A model generated the notes under the pieces. The model was not told where the DNA came from. It did no database searches and was given only the letters and a program-made list of their open reading frames with translations. Shown in pieces: positions 44,743-54,855 of a DNA stretch of 57,501 nt; position 1 is the first letter of the stretch, and each line of letters opens with the position of its first letter. The DNA comes from Strigomonas culicis (lineage: Eukaryota > Euglenozoa > Kinetoplastea > Trypanosomatida > Trypanosomatidae): NCBI GenBank assembly GCA_000482145.1, contig AUXH01000044.1, positions 1-57,501 on the forward strand. The letters are read 5' to 3'. Position numbers and translations under genes: made by a program.

Positions 44743-45714
44743 TTACTTCCGTGTGCTGGTGCCGTCCTTGACGAAAATGTCTTCCGTGGGCGGCTCGACC
44801 GGCCTCTCCTTGCGCTTGGCATGCATGGTGACGGCTGTGTAAAGGCAGCTGCCCGCGAGGGCGACGCCCAGTCCAACGTACCCGAGGCCGTCGGGGTACT
44901 GGGCGAACAGAAACATGCCGATGATCGCGGTTGGGATCTTGTTGAAAGCCCCCATCACACTGAAACTGGTTGGTGATGTGACGGCGACGCACCAAAAAAC
45001 ACAAAATGTCATGGAGGAGCTGACGATGGTGACGACGATGATAGCCACAAGGGCACCTGTTTCACTCCTAGCGACCCCTTCTCCGAAGGGCACGAACTCG
45101 GACAGCGCCAAGAAGAAAAAGAAGGGTAAACTCAACAGGTTGTTGTAAAACACAGGGCCGTAGCGGCCGAGTTCAGGGAAGCGATTCGTGAGCTTCTTGA
45201 TGTAAAGCGTGTAACTGACGGTGGACGCGATGTTGAGGAACGTCCAGAAAAGACCTAAAGACGAGACCCACGGATCCCCCTTCGCGTTCAGGTAGCCTCC
45301 AAGGATGATAAGAGCAAAGGCGCCGTACTGCGCCGCAGGGAACGTCCGGTCGTAGAAGTATCGTTCACCCAGCGCCGTCAAGACGAGTGCCACGTTCTTC
45401 AGCACGGTCAGCGCAGGGACCGACATGGTGTACAGACTCTTCATGGACGTAAGCAGCATGGACGCAAAGAGGAGAGTCAAGATGATCCAGTTCTTCGCGA
45501 CCTCCATCGAGAAGTCGGGGAACGAGATGAGTTTAAGGCGTTTGCCTGCTTGAACAAGGGCGACTGACCCAAGTGCCTGGATGAAAAGAAGCGCATTCGG
45601 CTGGTTCAACTTGTAAGTATACAAGACAAGTTTGTTCAACAAGATCATGGAGATACTACAGAAGCTGTAGCAACAAAGGGCTAGCGCGGCCTCTGCATGA
45701 TGCGGTAGTCTCAT
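44743..45714 (-). CDS. LPG2: GDP-sugar transporter (LPG2-like)
   Basis: 323 aa from the ATG at 45714. Around ten TM helices span nearly the whole length. Two signatures of Golgi GDP-mannose transporters (Vrg4/LPG2) are visible: FYNN (189-192) in FYNNLLSLP, and GAFNK (255-259) in place of the usual GALNK. The N-terminus (AALALCCYSFCSISMILLNKL) also fits LPG2. By homology it moves GDP-mannose, and perhaps GDP-arabinose or GDP-fucose, into the Golgi for phosphoglycan synthesis. The Leu-to-Phe change in the nucleotide-sugar motif might shift specificity. A longer frame to 45876 is mostly UTR-like. No AG is seen between the nearest T-rich tract (45725-45745) and the ATG, so the true acceptor lies further upstream. 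Confidence 0.85.
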   Translation of the reverse strand: MRLPHHAEAALALCCYSFCSISMILLNKLVLYTYKLNQPNALLFIQALGSVALVQAGKRLKLISFPDFSMEVAKNWIILTLLFASMLLTSMKSLYTMSVPALTVLKNVALVLTALGERYFYDRTFPAAQYGAFALIILGGYLNAKGDPWVSSLGLFWTFLNIASTVSYTLYIKKLTNRFPELGRYGPVFYNNLLSLPFFFFLALSEFVPFGEGVARSETGALVAIIVVTIVSSSMTFCVFWCVAVTSPTSFSVMGAFNKIPTAIIGMFLFAQYPDGLGYVGLGVALAGSCLYTAVTMHAKRKERPVEPPTEDIFVKDGTSTRK

Positions 45715-46227
45715 GATTTGAACAGTAAGGAAAAAGGAAAAAAAACCGAACACCACACAGACAAAATGATCTATAGATGTGTGTATATAAATGTATAGAG
45801 GCAAAATAATATTTACTAGAACAAGAGGGAAAGAAGGATAAAATGACTTGTGTTTTCTAAAGAGATAGCAGAGCAAATCAGAGTAGCTAGAGCACGTATA
45901 GCGTGTCTTGGGTAGAGGCTCTTAATTCTCCAATAATTATCAAAAAAAAAACATACGATAAAGGACATGGCACAAAACAGATATATTGACAATAATTACA
46001 CGCAACAACAACAACAACAAAATAAACTGCATGGTCATGTGAATCGTAGTGATATTGTGTAATATAGATAGTTAACTTTGTATAAATGCAAAGTGAGTAG
46101 AGTGATGGAACCAAAAAAAAAAAACATGATAGTTGACAATACATGCAGCGATATATGACTGCGTATGAATGGCGATATGCAAACTAACATTTATGGAACG
46201 AGAGGAGGAGAACCACCAGCTGACATG
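45715..46227. other. Intergenic region, LSm-tetraspan gene to LPG2
   Basis: AT-rich with A-runs and an ACA-rich stretch at 46002-46022. No gene or RNA recognised. Confidence 0.55.
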
Positions 46228-48144
46228 TTAGGCGCCGTATATTTGACTTCGTTGAATGACGCGAACTAGTCCAAACAACTTGGCATGCAAGTAATGGTCT
46301 ACACAGAAAAGAAGCAAAAGCGCCGCCGAGAAGGCGATGAAAGGTATGATCAATCGTTCAAATTGGGCCGTGATCGCATACTCGCAGGTTCCGGTGAGAT
46401 CCGCCAGTTCATAGCCTCGCTCCAGGCAGTGGCTGCAAATGAGACCCTCTGTCGTGCTGCCGGAGGAGTTCACACAACTCGTGTAGAACCCGGAGCACGA
46501 GTTGATCACGTAGTACTCGCAGACGCGGTCCCTCTGAATCCTAAGGAAGTCTGTGTACACTCGAGTGGACAGGCCCCGCAGGATCCTCGTGACGGCCACA
46601 GCAGAACAGATGACCCCGCCCGAGACGCAGATGGCACGCGCAAGCAGAACACTCATGGCGCCGGACAGCGGGATACTCATGCGCACGGCATGTGTGCAGG
46701 TGAAGATGCCGGCGATTAAGCCCACAATACCGAGTGCGATAATGAGACTCAAGTAGGTGCGCAGCAGCTCATAGATGACGTAGTAGTCGCAGGTCTGAAA
46801 GGTGACCACGCTGTAGACGATCAGAGCGCACACCATCGCGCACTCGAGGCCGCCCACCAGAAACGTGTGTACTGGAATCCGTGTGATGTACAGAATGCCG
46901 GTGTTCCAGAAGAGCCCGGCAGGCGCTCGGTACTCGCGCACCGCGCGGGAGGGCTGGGGCTCCGTTTTCTTGCGCATCTCGCGGTCCGCCTTCACCAGGT
47001 GCAGCAGCTCCTCCTGCGCAATCGACACGAGCAGCGCGTCCTCGACGGAGGGGCAGTTGCACCGGCTCACGATGAAGCGGCGGAGAGAGACCTGCCGGGG
47101 GTTGTTGTTCTGGCTGGTGTGAACAATGTAGCGGCGCACAAACATGCGCAGGCACTGCATATCGAAGAACTTCCGCTCCGGGCAGGAAAAGAGGGAGTAG
47201 AATTGACTCCGTGGATCGTTTCCAAACTGCACATCGTGGATGTGAAAGCGCTGGAATGTGATATAGGGCAACGGACCGATCGTCCCGTCGTGGCCCCGCA
47301 GCTTGTTGCGAGCGCTATCGTCCATGGTCGCGTAGGCGTCGGAGTGCAGTGCCTCAGAGCCGTACGGAAGCAGAAAGGTAGGCATAGAGGGCGACTCGCA
47401 GGCCTCGGACTCGTACGTGGGCTCCCGCCCAGCGACTCGCTCCTCGAGGTCCTCGCGGGAGCTCGCCGTGGTGGCGGCCGGCGTGTTTCCAGCAGTCGTG
47501 CCGGACAGGAAGATGGTGTCCTGCGGCATCGGCTCCACCCGCTTCTTGGCGTGCCGGCGTGCTTGGTTCATCGGATCCGCTGACGTGCGCACTTGCAGCC
47601 GCGTGGGGTCCGACCCGCCCGCCTCCGCTCCCGCGGCGTCTTGTCGGACTGCTCCGTCCGCGGGCTCGGTCGCGGCTGCGCTCGGCTTGGCCTTCTCCTT
47701 TTCCTCGTACGCCTTCTTGGCGTTGAAGTCCTCCTCCGTGTAGCGAAACACGTGCATGAGTGTGACGTTGTTTTTCGTAATGGTGTTCACGAGCCCTTCG
47801 TAGAACATGGTGGTGACCTCGCCCCTGAGCATCGTCTCGCCACTGAAGCGCACGCAACGCCCGATGATCTTCATCTCGGGTGAGACGAGCGGCGGCAGGT
47901 CCTCGAACGGCCGATCCATGTGATACTTGACATTTCGGAGCGCCGCGAATTCGTCATCCTTGTCCGCCTCCTGAACGCACACCTCCGCCATCACCTGCAC
48001 GTCGGGGGCGTCGGGTTCGAAGGCTTCTCTCTCCGCGGACGTAGCGCGGTCCGCTACCCGGGCACCATTTGCGGTACGAGTGGCACTTGTGTTCTCGCGT
48101 GGGACGGGGGCCGCAGCGTCTACTTGTGGAGTTACACTGTTCAT
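46228..48144 (-). CDS. LSm14-like domain fused to a four-helix membrane domain
   Basis: 638 aa. Residues about 91-140 (KIIGRCVRFSGETMLRGEV, FYEGLVNTITKNNVTLMHV, FRYTEEDF) read like the first half of an LSm14/SCD6-type Sm domain, and 292-308 (LPYITFQRFHIHDVQFG) like its last strands; a disordered insert of about 150 residues separates them. A folded, basic helical region (320-405) leads to four hydrophobic helices at about 426-448, 464-486, 497-519 and 597-615. The loop between helices 3 and 4 holds six cysteines (542, 550, 557, 570, 573, 587), a tetraspanin-like arrangement, though no CCG motif is seen. I know of no such fusion. Function unknown; tethering RNA granule factors or mRNA to a membrane is one guess. 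Confidence 0.7.
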   Translation of the reverse strand: MNSVTPQVDAAAPVPRENTSATRTANGARVADRATSAEREAFEPDAPDVQVMAEVCVQEADKDDEFAALRNVKYHMDRPFEDLPPLVSPEMKIIGRCVRFSGETMLRGEVTTMFYEGLVNTITKNNVTLMHVFRYTEEDFNAKKAYEEKEKAKPSAAATEPADGAVRQDAAGAEAGGSDPTRLQVRTSADPMNQARRHAKKRVEPMPQDTIFLSGTTAGNTPAATTASSREDLEERVAGREPTYESEACESPSMPTFLLPYGSEALHSDAYATMDDSARNKLRGHDGTIGPLPYITFQRFHIHDVQFGNDPRSQFYSLFSCPERKFFDMQCLRMFVRRYIVHTSQNNNPRQVSLRRFIVSRCNCPSVEDALLVSIAQEELLHLVKADREMRKKTEPQPSRAVREYRAPAGLFWNTGILYITRIPVHTFLVGGLECAMVCALIVYSVVTFQTCDYYVIYELLRTYLSLIIALGIVGLIAGIFTCTHAVRMSIPLSGAMSVLLARAICVSGGVICSAVAVTRILRGLSTRVYTDFLRIQRDRVCEYYVINSCSGFYTSCVNSSGSTTEGLICSHCLERGYELADLTGTCEYAITAQFERLIIPFIAFSAALLLLFCVDHYLHAKLFGLVRVIQRSQIYGA

Positions 48145-48763
48145 CCCTCAATATGGATACGAATTTGCCACGTAAGAAAAAAAAGAATTGGATTAGAGTT
48201 AGATGGACAGTGAATTAGTTAGGGAGATAGTGATATCTTTAAATCTCTTTTTGTTTCTTTTGCCTTTAATTCTAGAAAAAAAAGGCTAACACTGCACGTG
48301 AGTGTTTGAAAAAACAGTAGTAATGAGAGGAGGGGGGGGGGAATATCAGTTTGTAGAGTTATGTAGTCCAAAGTCTCAAAGAGAAAAGACACTGCCATGA
48401 TAGTATACACAGTATACGACGCTCGTTTTGTCATTATTAGTCCATGCGCGGGACAATTATCAACTGATTATGCTAATTAACAAGTACAAGAATTAACAAT
48501 TCATGTGCAGTGGCACAGAAGAAAGAGAAAAAAAAATGAATAAATGAGAAACGTGACAACGATACGATACGGTAAAACGAAAAGGAAAGAAAAAGAGTGA
48601 ATAGTAATCATCATAATCACCAACAAGGATTCTTTGAGAATTACAAGTTAACTGTGTCAACGCAAAGACAGAAGGAAAAAAAAACACAAAAAGTAGAGTA
48701 CCACTAACAAAAAAGAAACACCAACGCACATGCACGTACACAAGAAAGAAGGCACTCGTCGCA
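48145..48763. other. Intergenic region, carrier to LSm-tetraspan gene
   Basis: AT-rich with a G-run at 48331-48341 and A-runs. No gene recognised. Confidence 0.55.
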
Positions 48764-50440
48764 TTAGTCGTCCTCTCCTACCAGCAGCGACTCTACCTTT
48801 TCAAACACCATAAAGGTGACACCACTAGCCGGAACCGCCTTCAAGTAGTTCGCTGTGATGCCGCTAAAGAGTGAGCGCACGCCTTTGGCTCTCACCATCT
48901 TGACCATACAGTCGATCATGCCCTTGTACTTCTTTTCACGTCCACGGCTGCCTTGCGTCTGCAGGCGCGTGCGCACCACGTTGAGTGGGTACGAGATGGT
49001 CTGCGCGACGGTGGAGCCCACCATGCCCACCGTGCCCACCTCTGCCGCGGTGAGTGCGGCCTCCTTGCGGCTCTTGCCCTGCAGCTGCATGCGGTACAGC
49101 ATGATGGACTGCTGAGCGCTCGAGTAGATCCCCATCTCGAGGCCGCGGTAGACGACGATGCCGACAAGGTTCGGCGTGAAGCCCTTATAAAACTCCAGGA
49201 GGCCGCCCTGCGCATAGGCCTCTCGGATGACGGAGCCGAGGCCCTCGTACTCGCCGCTCTTGGAGACCACGACGCGCGTCTTCACCACTTCCATCGGGTA
49301 CAGAATGCTCTGCGCGCCGACCCCGGCCGCGGCGCCGATGGTGCAGTTGATCGCCAGACTCGGCACGTTCGCGAGCATGCCGAGGCGGTTAAAGGGCGGC
49401 GTGAAGATGGACGCCTCCTGGCCCAGCTCGCGCCGCCACAGCAGGGTCTGCTGCTGGTCCGTGAGGGCGTGCGCTTCCGCGTGGGACTCCGGCACGCCCG
49501 TCATGGCCTCGCGCTGCACCCGTTCGTGCTCCTCGATCTCGTGCTTCACCTTCTCGCTCACGCGGCGCTCGCGGACCGCCTTGTTGAGCCGCACCTGCTC
49601 CCGCTCGACGCAGTCGTCGTACAGCGACGACATGTAGCGGCGGATGGAGAAGACGATGGCAAACTCGGGCCCCGCCTTGAAGCAGTTCACGAGGTTGCCG
49701 CGCCAGAAGCCCTTCCAGCCGCCGTCCTGGTAGATGAGCCTCCCGACGTCGATGATGCGCGCATGTTTGCGTGCCTGGATGCTGGTGCCCTCCTGTACGT
49801 TCACGAGATGGCCCTCCTGTACAATGAGCTTAATGCGGTCGAGCGGCGCCGTCAGCGTGCGGCTGGCGGCACCGGCGACGCCGCCCGCAATGAAGGTCGA
49901 TACTGTGCTGTACCAGTCCCTCCTAAAATGCAGTTTGTTTTTGCCATCGCTTTCGTTATTCTCCTCGGAGACGGCTGAGGTGCTGTTGTTCGTGTCTGGC
50001 CTGGCGTGGTGCTCGGCGTCGTAGAACTCTCTGGGCGGTGCGTCCTCCGTCGAAGACGCATCAGAGAGGAGATGATGGTGATTGCTTGCGTGCGGATCCT
50101 TCGAAGAGCTATCTAGTATTCGGCTTTCGCGGCGCAGACGCTCCACTTCGTCTTTGCGGCGGTGCATCTCGTCCTTGTGCTGGAGGAGATACTTCTCATG
50201 CATCCGTTCCTCAATCACGTCGATGTTGTCCGTCGCCGGAGCGCTACTTCTACTCTCACTGCTGCCATGCTTTGTGCCGCTACTAGTGTGGTCCAGGGGT
50301 TTCCCCTTCTCCTTTTCGCAGTCCGGTTGGGTGCCCATGACGCGGTGCGAGACGGTGGCCAGGCTCTGCACCACGGCCCCTCCTCGACTGCTGCTATCCC
50401 CATCAAGAGAAGGGTCATTTTTCTTTACCATGAAACTCAT
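48764..50440 (-). CDS. Mitochondrial carrier family (SLC25) protein with long N-terminal extension
   Basis: 558 aa, nearly twice the usual 300. Residues 1-170 are polar and disordered, with a charged helical stretch (74-108). Three carrier repeats follow, with signatures at P199 (APLDRIK), P382 (YPMEVVK) and P485 (YPLNVVR; Asn in place of the acidic residue). Between repeats 1 and 2 is an insert of about 85 residues (275-360) rich in Glu, Arg and Lys. The body resembles the ATP-Mg/Pi or CoA carrier branch (FWRGNLVNCFKAGPEF), but I see no EF-hands in the extension, so calcium control is not supported. Inner-membrane nucleotide or cofactor transport is likely; the substrate cannot be told. Confidence 0.85.
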   Translation of the reverse strand: MSFMVKKNDPSLDGDSSSRGGAVVQSLATVSHRVMGTQPDCEKEKGKPLDHTSSGTKHGSSESRSSAPATDNIDVIEERMHEKYLLQHKDEMHRRKDEVERLRRESRILDSSSKDPHASNHHHLLSDASSTEDAPPREFYDAEHHARPDTNNSTSAVSEENNESDGKNKLHFRRDWYSTVSTFIAGGVAGAASRTLTAPLDRIKLIVQEGHLVNVQEGTSIQARKHARIIDVGRLIYQDGGWKGFWRGNLVNCFKAGPEFAIVFSIRRYMSSLYDDCVEREQVRLNKAVRERRVSEKVKHEIEEHERVQREAMTGVPESHAEAHALTDQQQTLLWRRELGQEASIFTPPFNRLGMLANVPSLAINCTIGAAAGVGAQSILYPMEVVKTRVVVSKSGEYEGLGSVIREAYAQGGLLEFYKGFTPNLVGIVVYRGLEMGIYSSAQQSIMLYRMQLQGKSRKEAALTAAEVGTVGMVGSTVAQTISYPLNVVRTRLQTQGSRGREKKYKGMIDCMVKMVRAKGVRSLFSGITANYLKAVPASGVTFMVFEKVESLLVGEDD

Positions 50441-51709
50441 TCCTAAGAAAGCCTAAAAAGGTGGGGAAGGGAAAACAAACACGCAAGCAAACACGTGCCG
50501 ATGTGAGTACTATTGTGAATATATTAAAAGAAAAAGTTGATGCTCGACCACACGAAGTAACGGAGTCACACAGAGTAACAGCAATGCCCACAAGGAAAGC
50601 TGTTCTCACGGTCAATTCTTTTCACACCAAGATTCAACAGGACTCTCACACAAGGATCCGTAGCTCGCAGATTCAACAGCACCACGTGAGCACCAAGCAG
50701 TGGCAAGATCGACAGTCTATTATTATGGTTGTATTTAGTTGTTTGGTTTTGTAATTGTTTTTTTTTTAAGTAAGAGAGAAAGAATAAGAATTAGAAGAGA
50801 AAACAATAATCAGATGCTACCCGAAAAAGGAAAAAAAATGGCGATGTAGTTTTTGCCTCTGGTTGTCTAGTTGTTTATAATAGGCACCTATGGGTAAAGC
50901 TAACGGTCGTTATACTGTCCACCACAGAGAAGACAAAAGGGAAGAAGAAGTGAACGCACATGACATATATCAGAAGCACACCTTCTCGTTCACTCAGCTA
51001 CAACACTCAAACGCACCCAAGGAGACGTACAGAATTCTTCAAAGTGTGTTCAAACAAGTACACCCCCCAAAAAAAATAGTCTTTTTTTTCGATGTAAAGA
51101 AAAAAAAGGAGTTTCATTTACAGCGACGCATTCAACAATCTACACAACTGCAACGAATACCTCATTAAATCATCAACAACAACTAGACGCCAACTATAAT
51201 TAATCATTAATGAAGTACATTAAAAAAAAAAAACAGAACAACACTTCTTGTTGTTTCCCTTTTTCATTACAGAACGTGTTATAAAAGAGTACACTCACAT
51301 ATGCATACTATACGCAACACATTGTGTAGGGATAACACGGGTTTTGCAAAGGGCAACGCACTACCTCTCTTGCATACCCTTCTCAAAAAGACAAGAAAAA
51401 GAGAACAACAACAACAACAAAAAGACGACAATACAAATAGTCAAAGAAAGAAAAAAAAAGAGTACATATGGAAATATGAAAAAAAAAAAACAAGTGAATT
51501 ACGTTACAGAAAGCGAGAGTGAGGGTTAAAAAAAAAGCTGAGCTCGTAACGGCAGTCATAACAATAAAGGGGGAGATCACGGTAATCAGACCCCTTGCCG
51601 TCATATAAGTGTACAACTGGATGTATCGAAGTAAAGAGGTACATCATGGAAGTTTGAATGAAGTGTGTGAAATAAAGGGAAAGGGGATATGTACAAACAG
51701 TTCACCCGT
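50441..51709. other. 1.3-kb AT-rich intergenic region
   Basis: Many A-runs on the plus strand (for example 51063-51120, 51218-51232, 51478-51490). Short open frames occur on both strands but lack coding composition. It holds the 3' UTR of the MAPR gene and the leader of the carrier gene. Confidence 0.55.
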
Positions 51710-52273
51710 TTACTTACCAATGTCGTAGAAGCTATTGTCGGGCACGAACCAGCCGACAACGGGGTACTTGCTCTCGAAGAGGTCGACGTACTCGTTCAGT
51801 GTCTCCAGCTCCTCATCGTTGCAGTCGACCCAGTACTTGTTGGCCTCCGCGTCGTTCAGCTGCGATTTGGCCAGGCAGCGGCTCGCCTCTTTGCCGGCAA
51901 AGACGTGGTAGCTCTGGCCGGGGCCGTAAAAGTGCGGCGCGACCTCGTACACCTTGCGCTTGAGGCTGATGAAGATCTGCTCCTTCTTCACGCCGTCGTA
52001 CTCGGCCAGCTCCTCCTTCGTGAAGCCGCGCGGCGGCTGCTTCGCGACGGGGCGGATCGTGCCGCGCTGGTGCACGTGACCGGCGCCGCCGTGCGCGCCC
52101 TTCTTGCCGCGCAGCTGGTCCACCTTCTGCAGCGCGGCCGCCTTGCTGTGCTGCAGCGCCGTCAGCACCGTCTGCCTGTAGCCCTTCTTCTCCAACAGGA
52201 AGTAGCCGAGCCCGCCGAGGGCACTGAGTGCCACGACCGCGGCGGTGACCTTCTTTGCGTTGTCACTAGACAT
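51710..52273 (-). CDS. MAPR/cytochrome b5-like heme-binding protein (PGRMC/Dap1 type)
   Basis: 187 aa from the ATG at 52273; the longer frame (to 52375) starts with a Lys-rich UTR translation. An N-terminal TM helix (about 9-27: VTAAVVALSALGGLGYFLL) is followed by a basic linker and the MAPR domain from about residue 83: FTKEELAEYDG, IFISLKRKVYEV, HFYGPGQSYHVFAGKEASRCLAKSQL. Y116 and Y122 align with the two tyrosines (Y107 and Y113 in human PGRMC1) at the heme face. MAPR proteins bind heme and support cytochrome P450 in sterol synthesis, which fits ergosterol-making trypanosomatids. Membrane anchoring in the ER is expected. Confidence 0.9.
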   Translation of the reverse strand: MSSDNAKKVTAAVVALSALGGLGYFLLEKKGYRQTVLTALQHSKAAALQKVDQLRGKKGAHGGAGHVHQRGTIRPVAKQPPRGFTKEELAEYDGVKKEQIFISLKRKVYEVAPHFYGPGQSYHVFAGKEASRCLAKSQLNDAEANKYWVDCNDEELETLNEYVDLFESKYPVVGWFVPDNSFYDIGK

Positions 52274-52884
52274 GTATTCGGTTGCTTTCACCTTTTTCTT
52301 CTTCTTCTTTTCTGCTACCTTTTGAGTGTGGAAAGAGATCCTGCGTGTGTTTGACAGAGGATCAAGGATATTCAATAGGAATATTACTGAAATTAATAGG
52401 AGAGGTGAAAACCGATTAAAATGTCGATTACGTACAAACTAAAAGAGTCAGACACAAAGAGAATTAGAGAACGAGATACGGGGAACGGAAAACGTCAAAT
52501 TGAGGAAGAGGTCATTCATTTGCCATGAAGCACAAGGGGAAAAAAAAACATGAGTTGCAATCATAAAAAAGAAGTAATTTACAACACCTAAAACAGAAGG
52601 GAGAATTAAAGGAGAATCATTCTCGTCACACACTTATGGAAATGACTTCTAACGTACAATTGTCAGTTTGTTTTTACATTTTTGTTTGAGTAGAAAAAAG
52701 AATCATTTACATCAGACCTGTCGCAACAATTGCAACACCATACAACACCTACACACTAATTCACTCACCAACAAAAACGCACCCACTCACAGAACCGCAC
52801 GTGGAGAAGGTGCCAAGATGGGGAAACACTAAACCACACAGACTAACCTCGAAGCGGTTCCTCTTTCTTTGGAGGCCAGGCCGC
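52274..52884. other. Intergenic region, beta-helix gene to MAPR gene
   Basis: AT-rich except near 52730-52880. No gene or RNA recognised. Confidence 0.55.
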
Positions 52885-54411
52885 TCAGTACTTGGGTTCG
52901 TAATTGGGGTTCGCGACTTTGGTCTCATCGATCGGCACGCTGTGAAACTGATTGTTCAGCATACGCACGTCCGCGCCCTGCCGGATGCGGACGAGCGCGC
53001 CGACCGAAAAGATGTTCTTGTCCACGCGCACGTCCGTGGAGCCGGCGTGGCAGTCTAACCCGTAGTAGCCGCAGTCGGACACGCGGTTCTGCGCCAGCGT
53101 CGCGCCGCGCGTGTTCTTGTCCAGCGTGATGGCCGTGTTGAAGATGTGGTGGAACACGTTGCTGCGGAGCGTCACGGAGGCCGCGCCGACGGCCTCGACC
53201 GCCTCCTGCCGGCTGTGCGTCCGCACGAGCATGCCGGTGCCAAGGGCGATGAAGCGGCAGCCCTCCACCGCCAGTACCGCGCCGCCGTCGTGGTACACGC
53301 CGACCGCGGCGGGCCGCGCGGCCTTCGCGTCGGCGGCGCGCGCGGCCAGCTCGGGCGTGAGGAGGAAGTCGCCGTCCTGGCCCTGCGGCGCGGCCTCGCC
53401 GGCGCGGAGGGAGTCGGCGAGGCTCTCCTGCGAGACGCCGGTGAAGAGGCACTGGCTCGTGCGCACGGTGGCGGTGGGCAGCACGTAGAGCCCGCTGTGC
53501 GCCGGCGCCTCGAAGGTGCACTTGTGGCACACCACCTGGCAGTACTGCGTGACGGTCAGCTGCGCCTCCTGCGGCGCCGCGGCGGCGAAGCAGCAGTTGC
53601 GGAACGTGACGTGCGCTCGGCGCACCACCACCGGGCCGTCGAAGGTGACGTTGGTCACCTCCACCGAGGCCCAGCGGCTGGGGTGCGCGAAGGTCATGAG
53701 GTACTCTTCCTGCTTCTGCGCCATGGCGATGGCCTCTTCCGTCTTCTGCAGCAGCTCGGCCTCCTGCTCGGCGCGCTGGCGGTCGAGCTCCGCCTGCTCC
53801 TCGGGCGTGATCTTGTTCTTCTTGCCCTTCTTGGGCTTCGCGCCCTTGCCCGCGGCGGCGGCCGGCCCCAGCGGCTCGAGCGGCGGCGGCATGTTGGGCT
53901 GCACCACCACCTGCGGCAGCACGCCCTGCAGCGAGAGGCTGCCGAAGAGGTGCACGTCACGGGAGGAGAAGTCGGCGCCTACCTGCACGGTCACGGCACT
54001 AAGGGGGTGGAGCGCCGCCGCCTCCTCCGCGGGGGCAGGAGCGGCCGCGTCCGCCTCGGTCCCCTGCGGCGCCGGCGGTGGCTTCAGGAGCGGCGCGTCG
54101 TGGGCCTTGGCCTCCAGCACCGCCTTGCGCGTGACGCCCTCCAGGTGCATCTTGTCTACCACTTCCACCACCCGCACCGTGGTCTCGTCGGGCACGTACG
54201 GCATGACGAGCACGTTCGTGCGCTCCAGCGGCGCAAGCTCGCGCTGTTCGTTTGTGTTCGCCGCGACGATGCCATGGCTGATGTCTGTCAGTGCCTCTAG
54301 CGCGTCGTTGAAGGACCACCCGCCGATGTAGTACTCGATGCCGCCGTCCTTCAGCGTACCGGGGTCCTCCAGCAGCTCCTTCTTTCCTTTCATGCCTTTC
54401 CTCTTGGACAT
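52885..54411 (-). CDS. Right-handed parallel beta-helix repeat protein
   Basis: 508 aa from the ATG at 54411. Residues 255-490 contain turns typical of PbH1/pectate-lyase-like beta-helices: ASVEVTNVTFDG, AHVTFRNCCF, CQVVCHKCTFEA, HSGLYVLPTATVRTSQCLF, AVLAVEGCRFIALGTGM, ASVTLRSNVFHHIFNTAITLDKNTRGATLAQNRV, GLDCHAGSTDVRVDKNIF. In eukaryotes such helices occur in FBXO10/11, SHCBP1 and some axonemal proteins. A Lys-rich segment and coiled coil (about 195-250) precede the helix. There is no signal peptide and no obvious catalytic Asp cluster, so a structural or binding role is more likely than polysaccharide cleavage. Confidence 0.75.
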   Translation of the reverse strand: MSKRKGMKGKKELLEDPGTLKDGGIEYYIGGWSFNDALEALTDISHGIVAANTNEQRELAPLERTNVLVMPYVPDETTVRVVEVVDKMHLEGVTRKAVLEAKAHDAPLLKPPPAPQGTEADAAAPAPAEEAAALHPLSAVTVQVGADFSSRDVHLFGSLSLQGVLPQVVVQPNMPPPLEPLGPAAAAGKGAKPKKGKKNKITPEEQAELDRQRAEQEAELLQKTEEAIAMAQKQEEYLMTFAHPSRWASVEVTNVTFDGPVVVRRAHVTFRNCCFAAAAPQEAQLTVTQYCQVVCHKCTFEAPAHSGLYVLPTATVRTSQCLFTGVSQESLADSLRAGEAAPQGQDGDFLLTPELAARAADAKAARPAAVGVYHDGGAVLAVEGCRFIALGTGMLVRTHSRQEAVEAVGAASVTLRSNVFHHIFNTAITLDKNTRGATLAQNRVSDCGYYGLDCHAGSTDVRVDKNIFSVGALVRIRQGADVRMLNNQFHSVPIDETKVANPNYEPKY

Positions 54412-54855
54412 GGAAGAATGAACGCACGTGCTTTTTTTGTTCTTTTTTTTTTGTGTGCAAATAAGTACACGTAGACTAAAACAGGTAAGATACAAACACA
54501 ACACAAGAGAAGAAGAGAGCAGGAGAAGAGTGACATAGAATGTAGCTTTCCACTACAAAGAAACCCGATGCTTAACCAATTAAAATGGCATCATAGGAAT
54601 GTCAATAGGAGAAATACGTTCGTTGTTGCTGCTTTCATATTGTAAAAACTCATACAAAAAAAAAGAGGAAAGGGGAAAAAGGGAGTATGGGGGAAAAAAG
54701 GGAATACTATGAGTTATCATGTAATATATATATATATACGTATCTCTTTCTCTTTTATTTTTCTCCTCCTTCTTTTTTTTGTATGCCATTTTGGAGCTTC
54801 TCCGCACTCATTCGCATCATCTTCCTCTCTTCTTTTCTCACCTGTATCTGCCTAA
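54412..54855. other. Intergenic region, CFAP418-like gene to beta-helix gene
   Basis: AT-rich with an AT run at 54725-54739 and T-runs on the plus strand. No gene seen. Confidence 0.55.

Noticed and set aside
50461..51530. Short plus-strand frames in the 50-51.5 kb intergenic region
   Set aside because: AT-rich, low-complexity translations on the strand opposite to transcription, with no domain.
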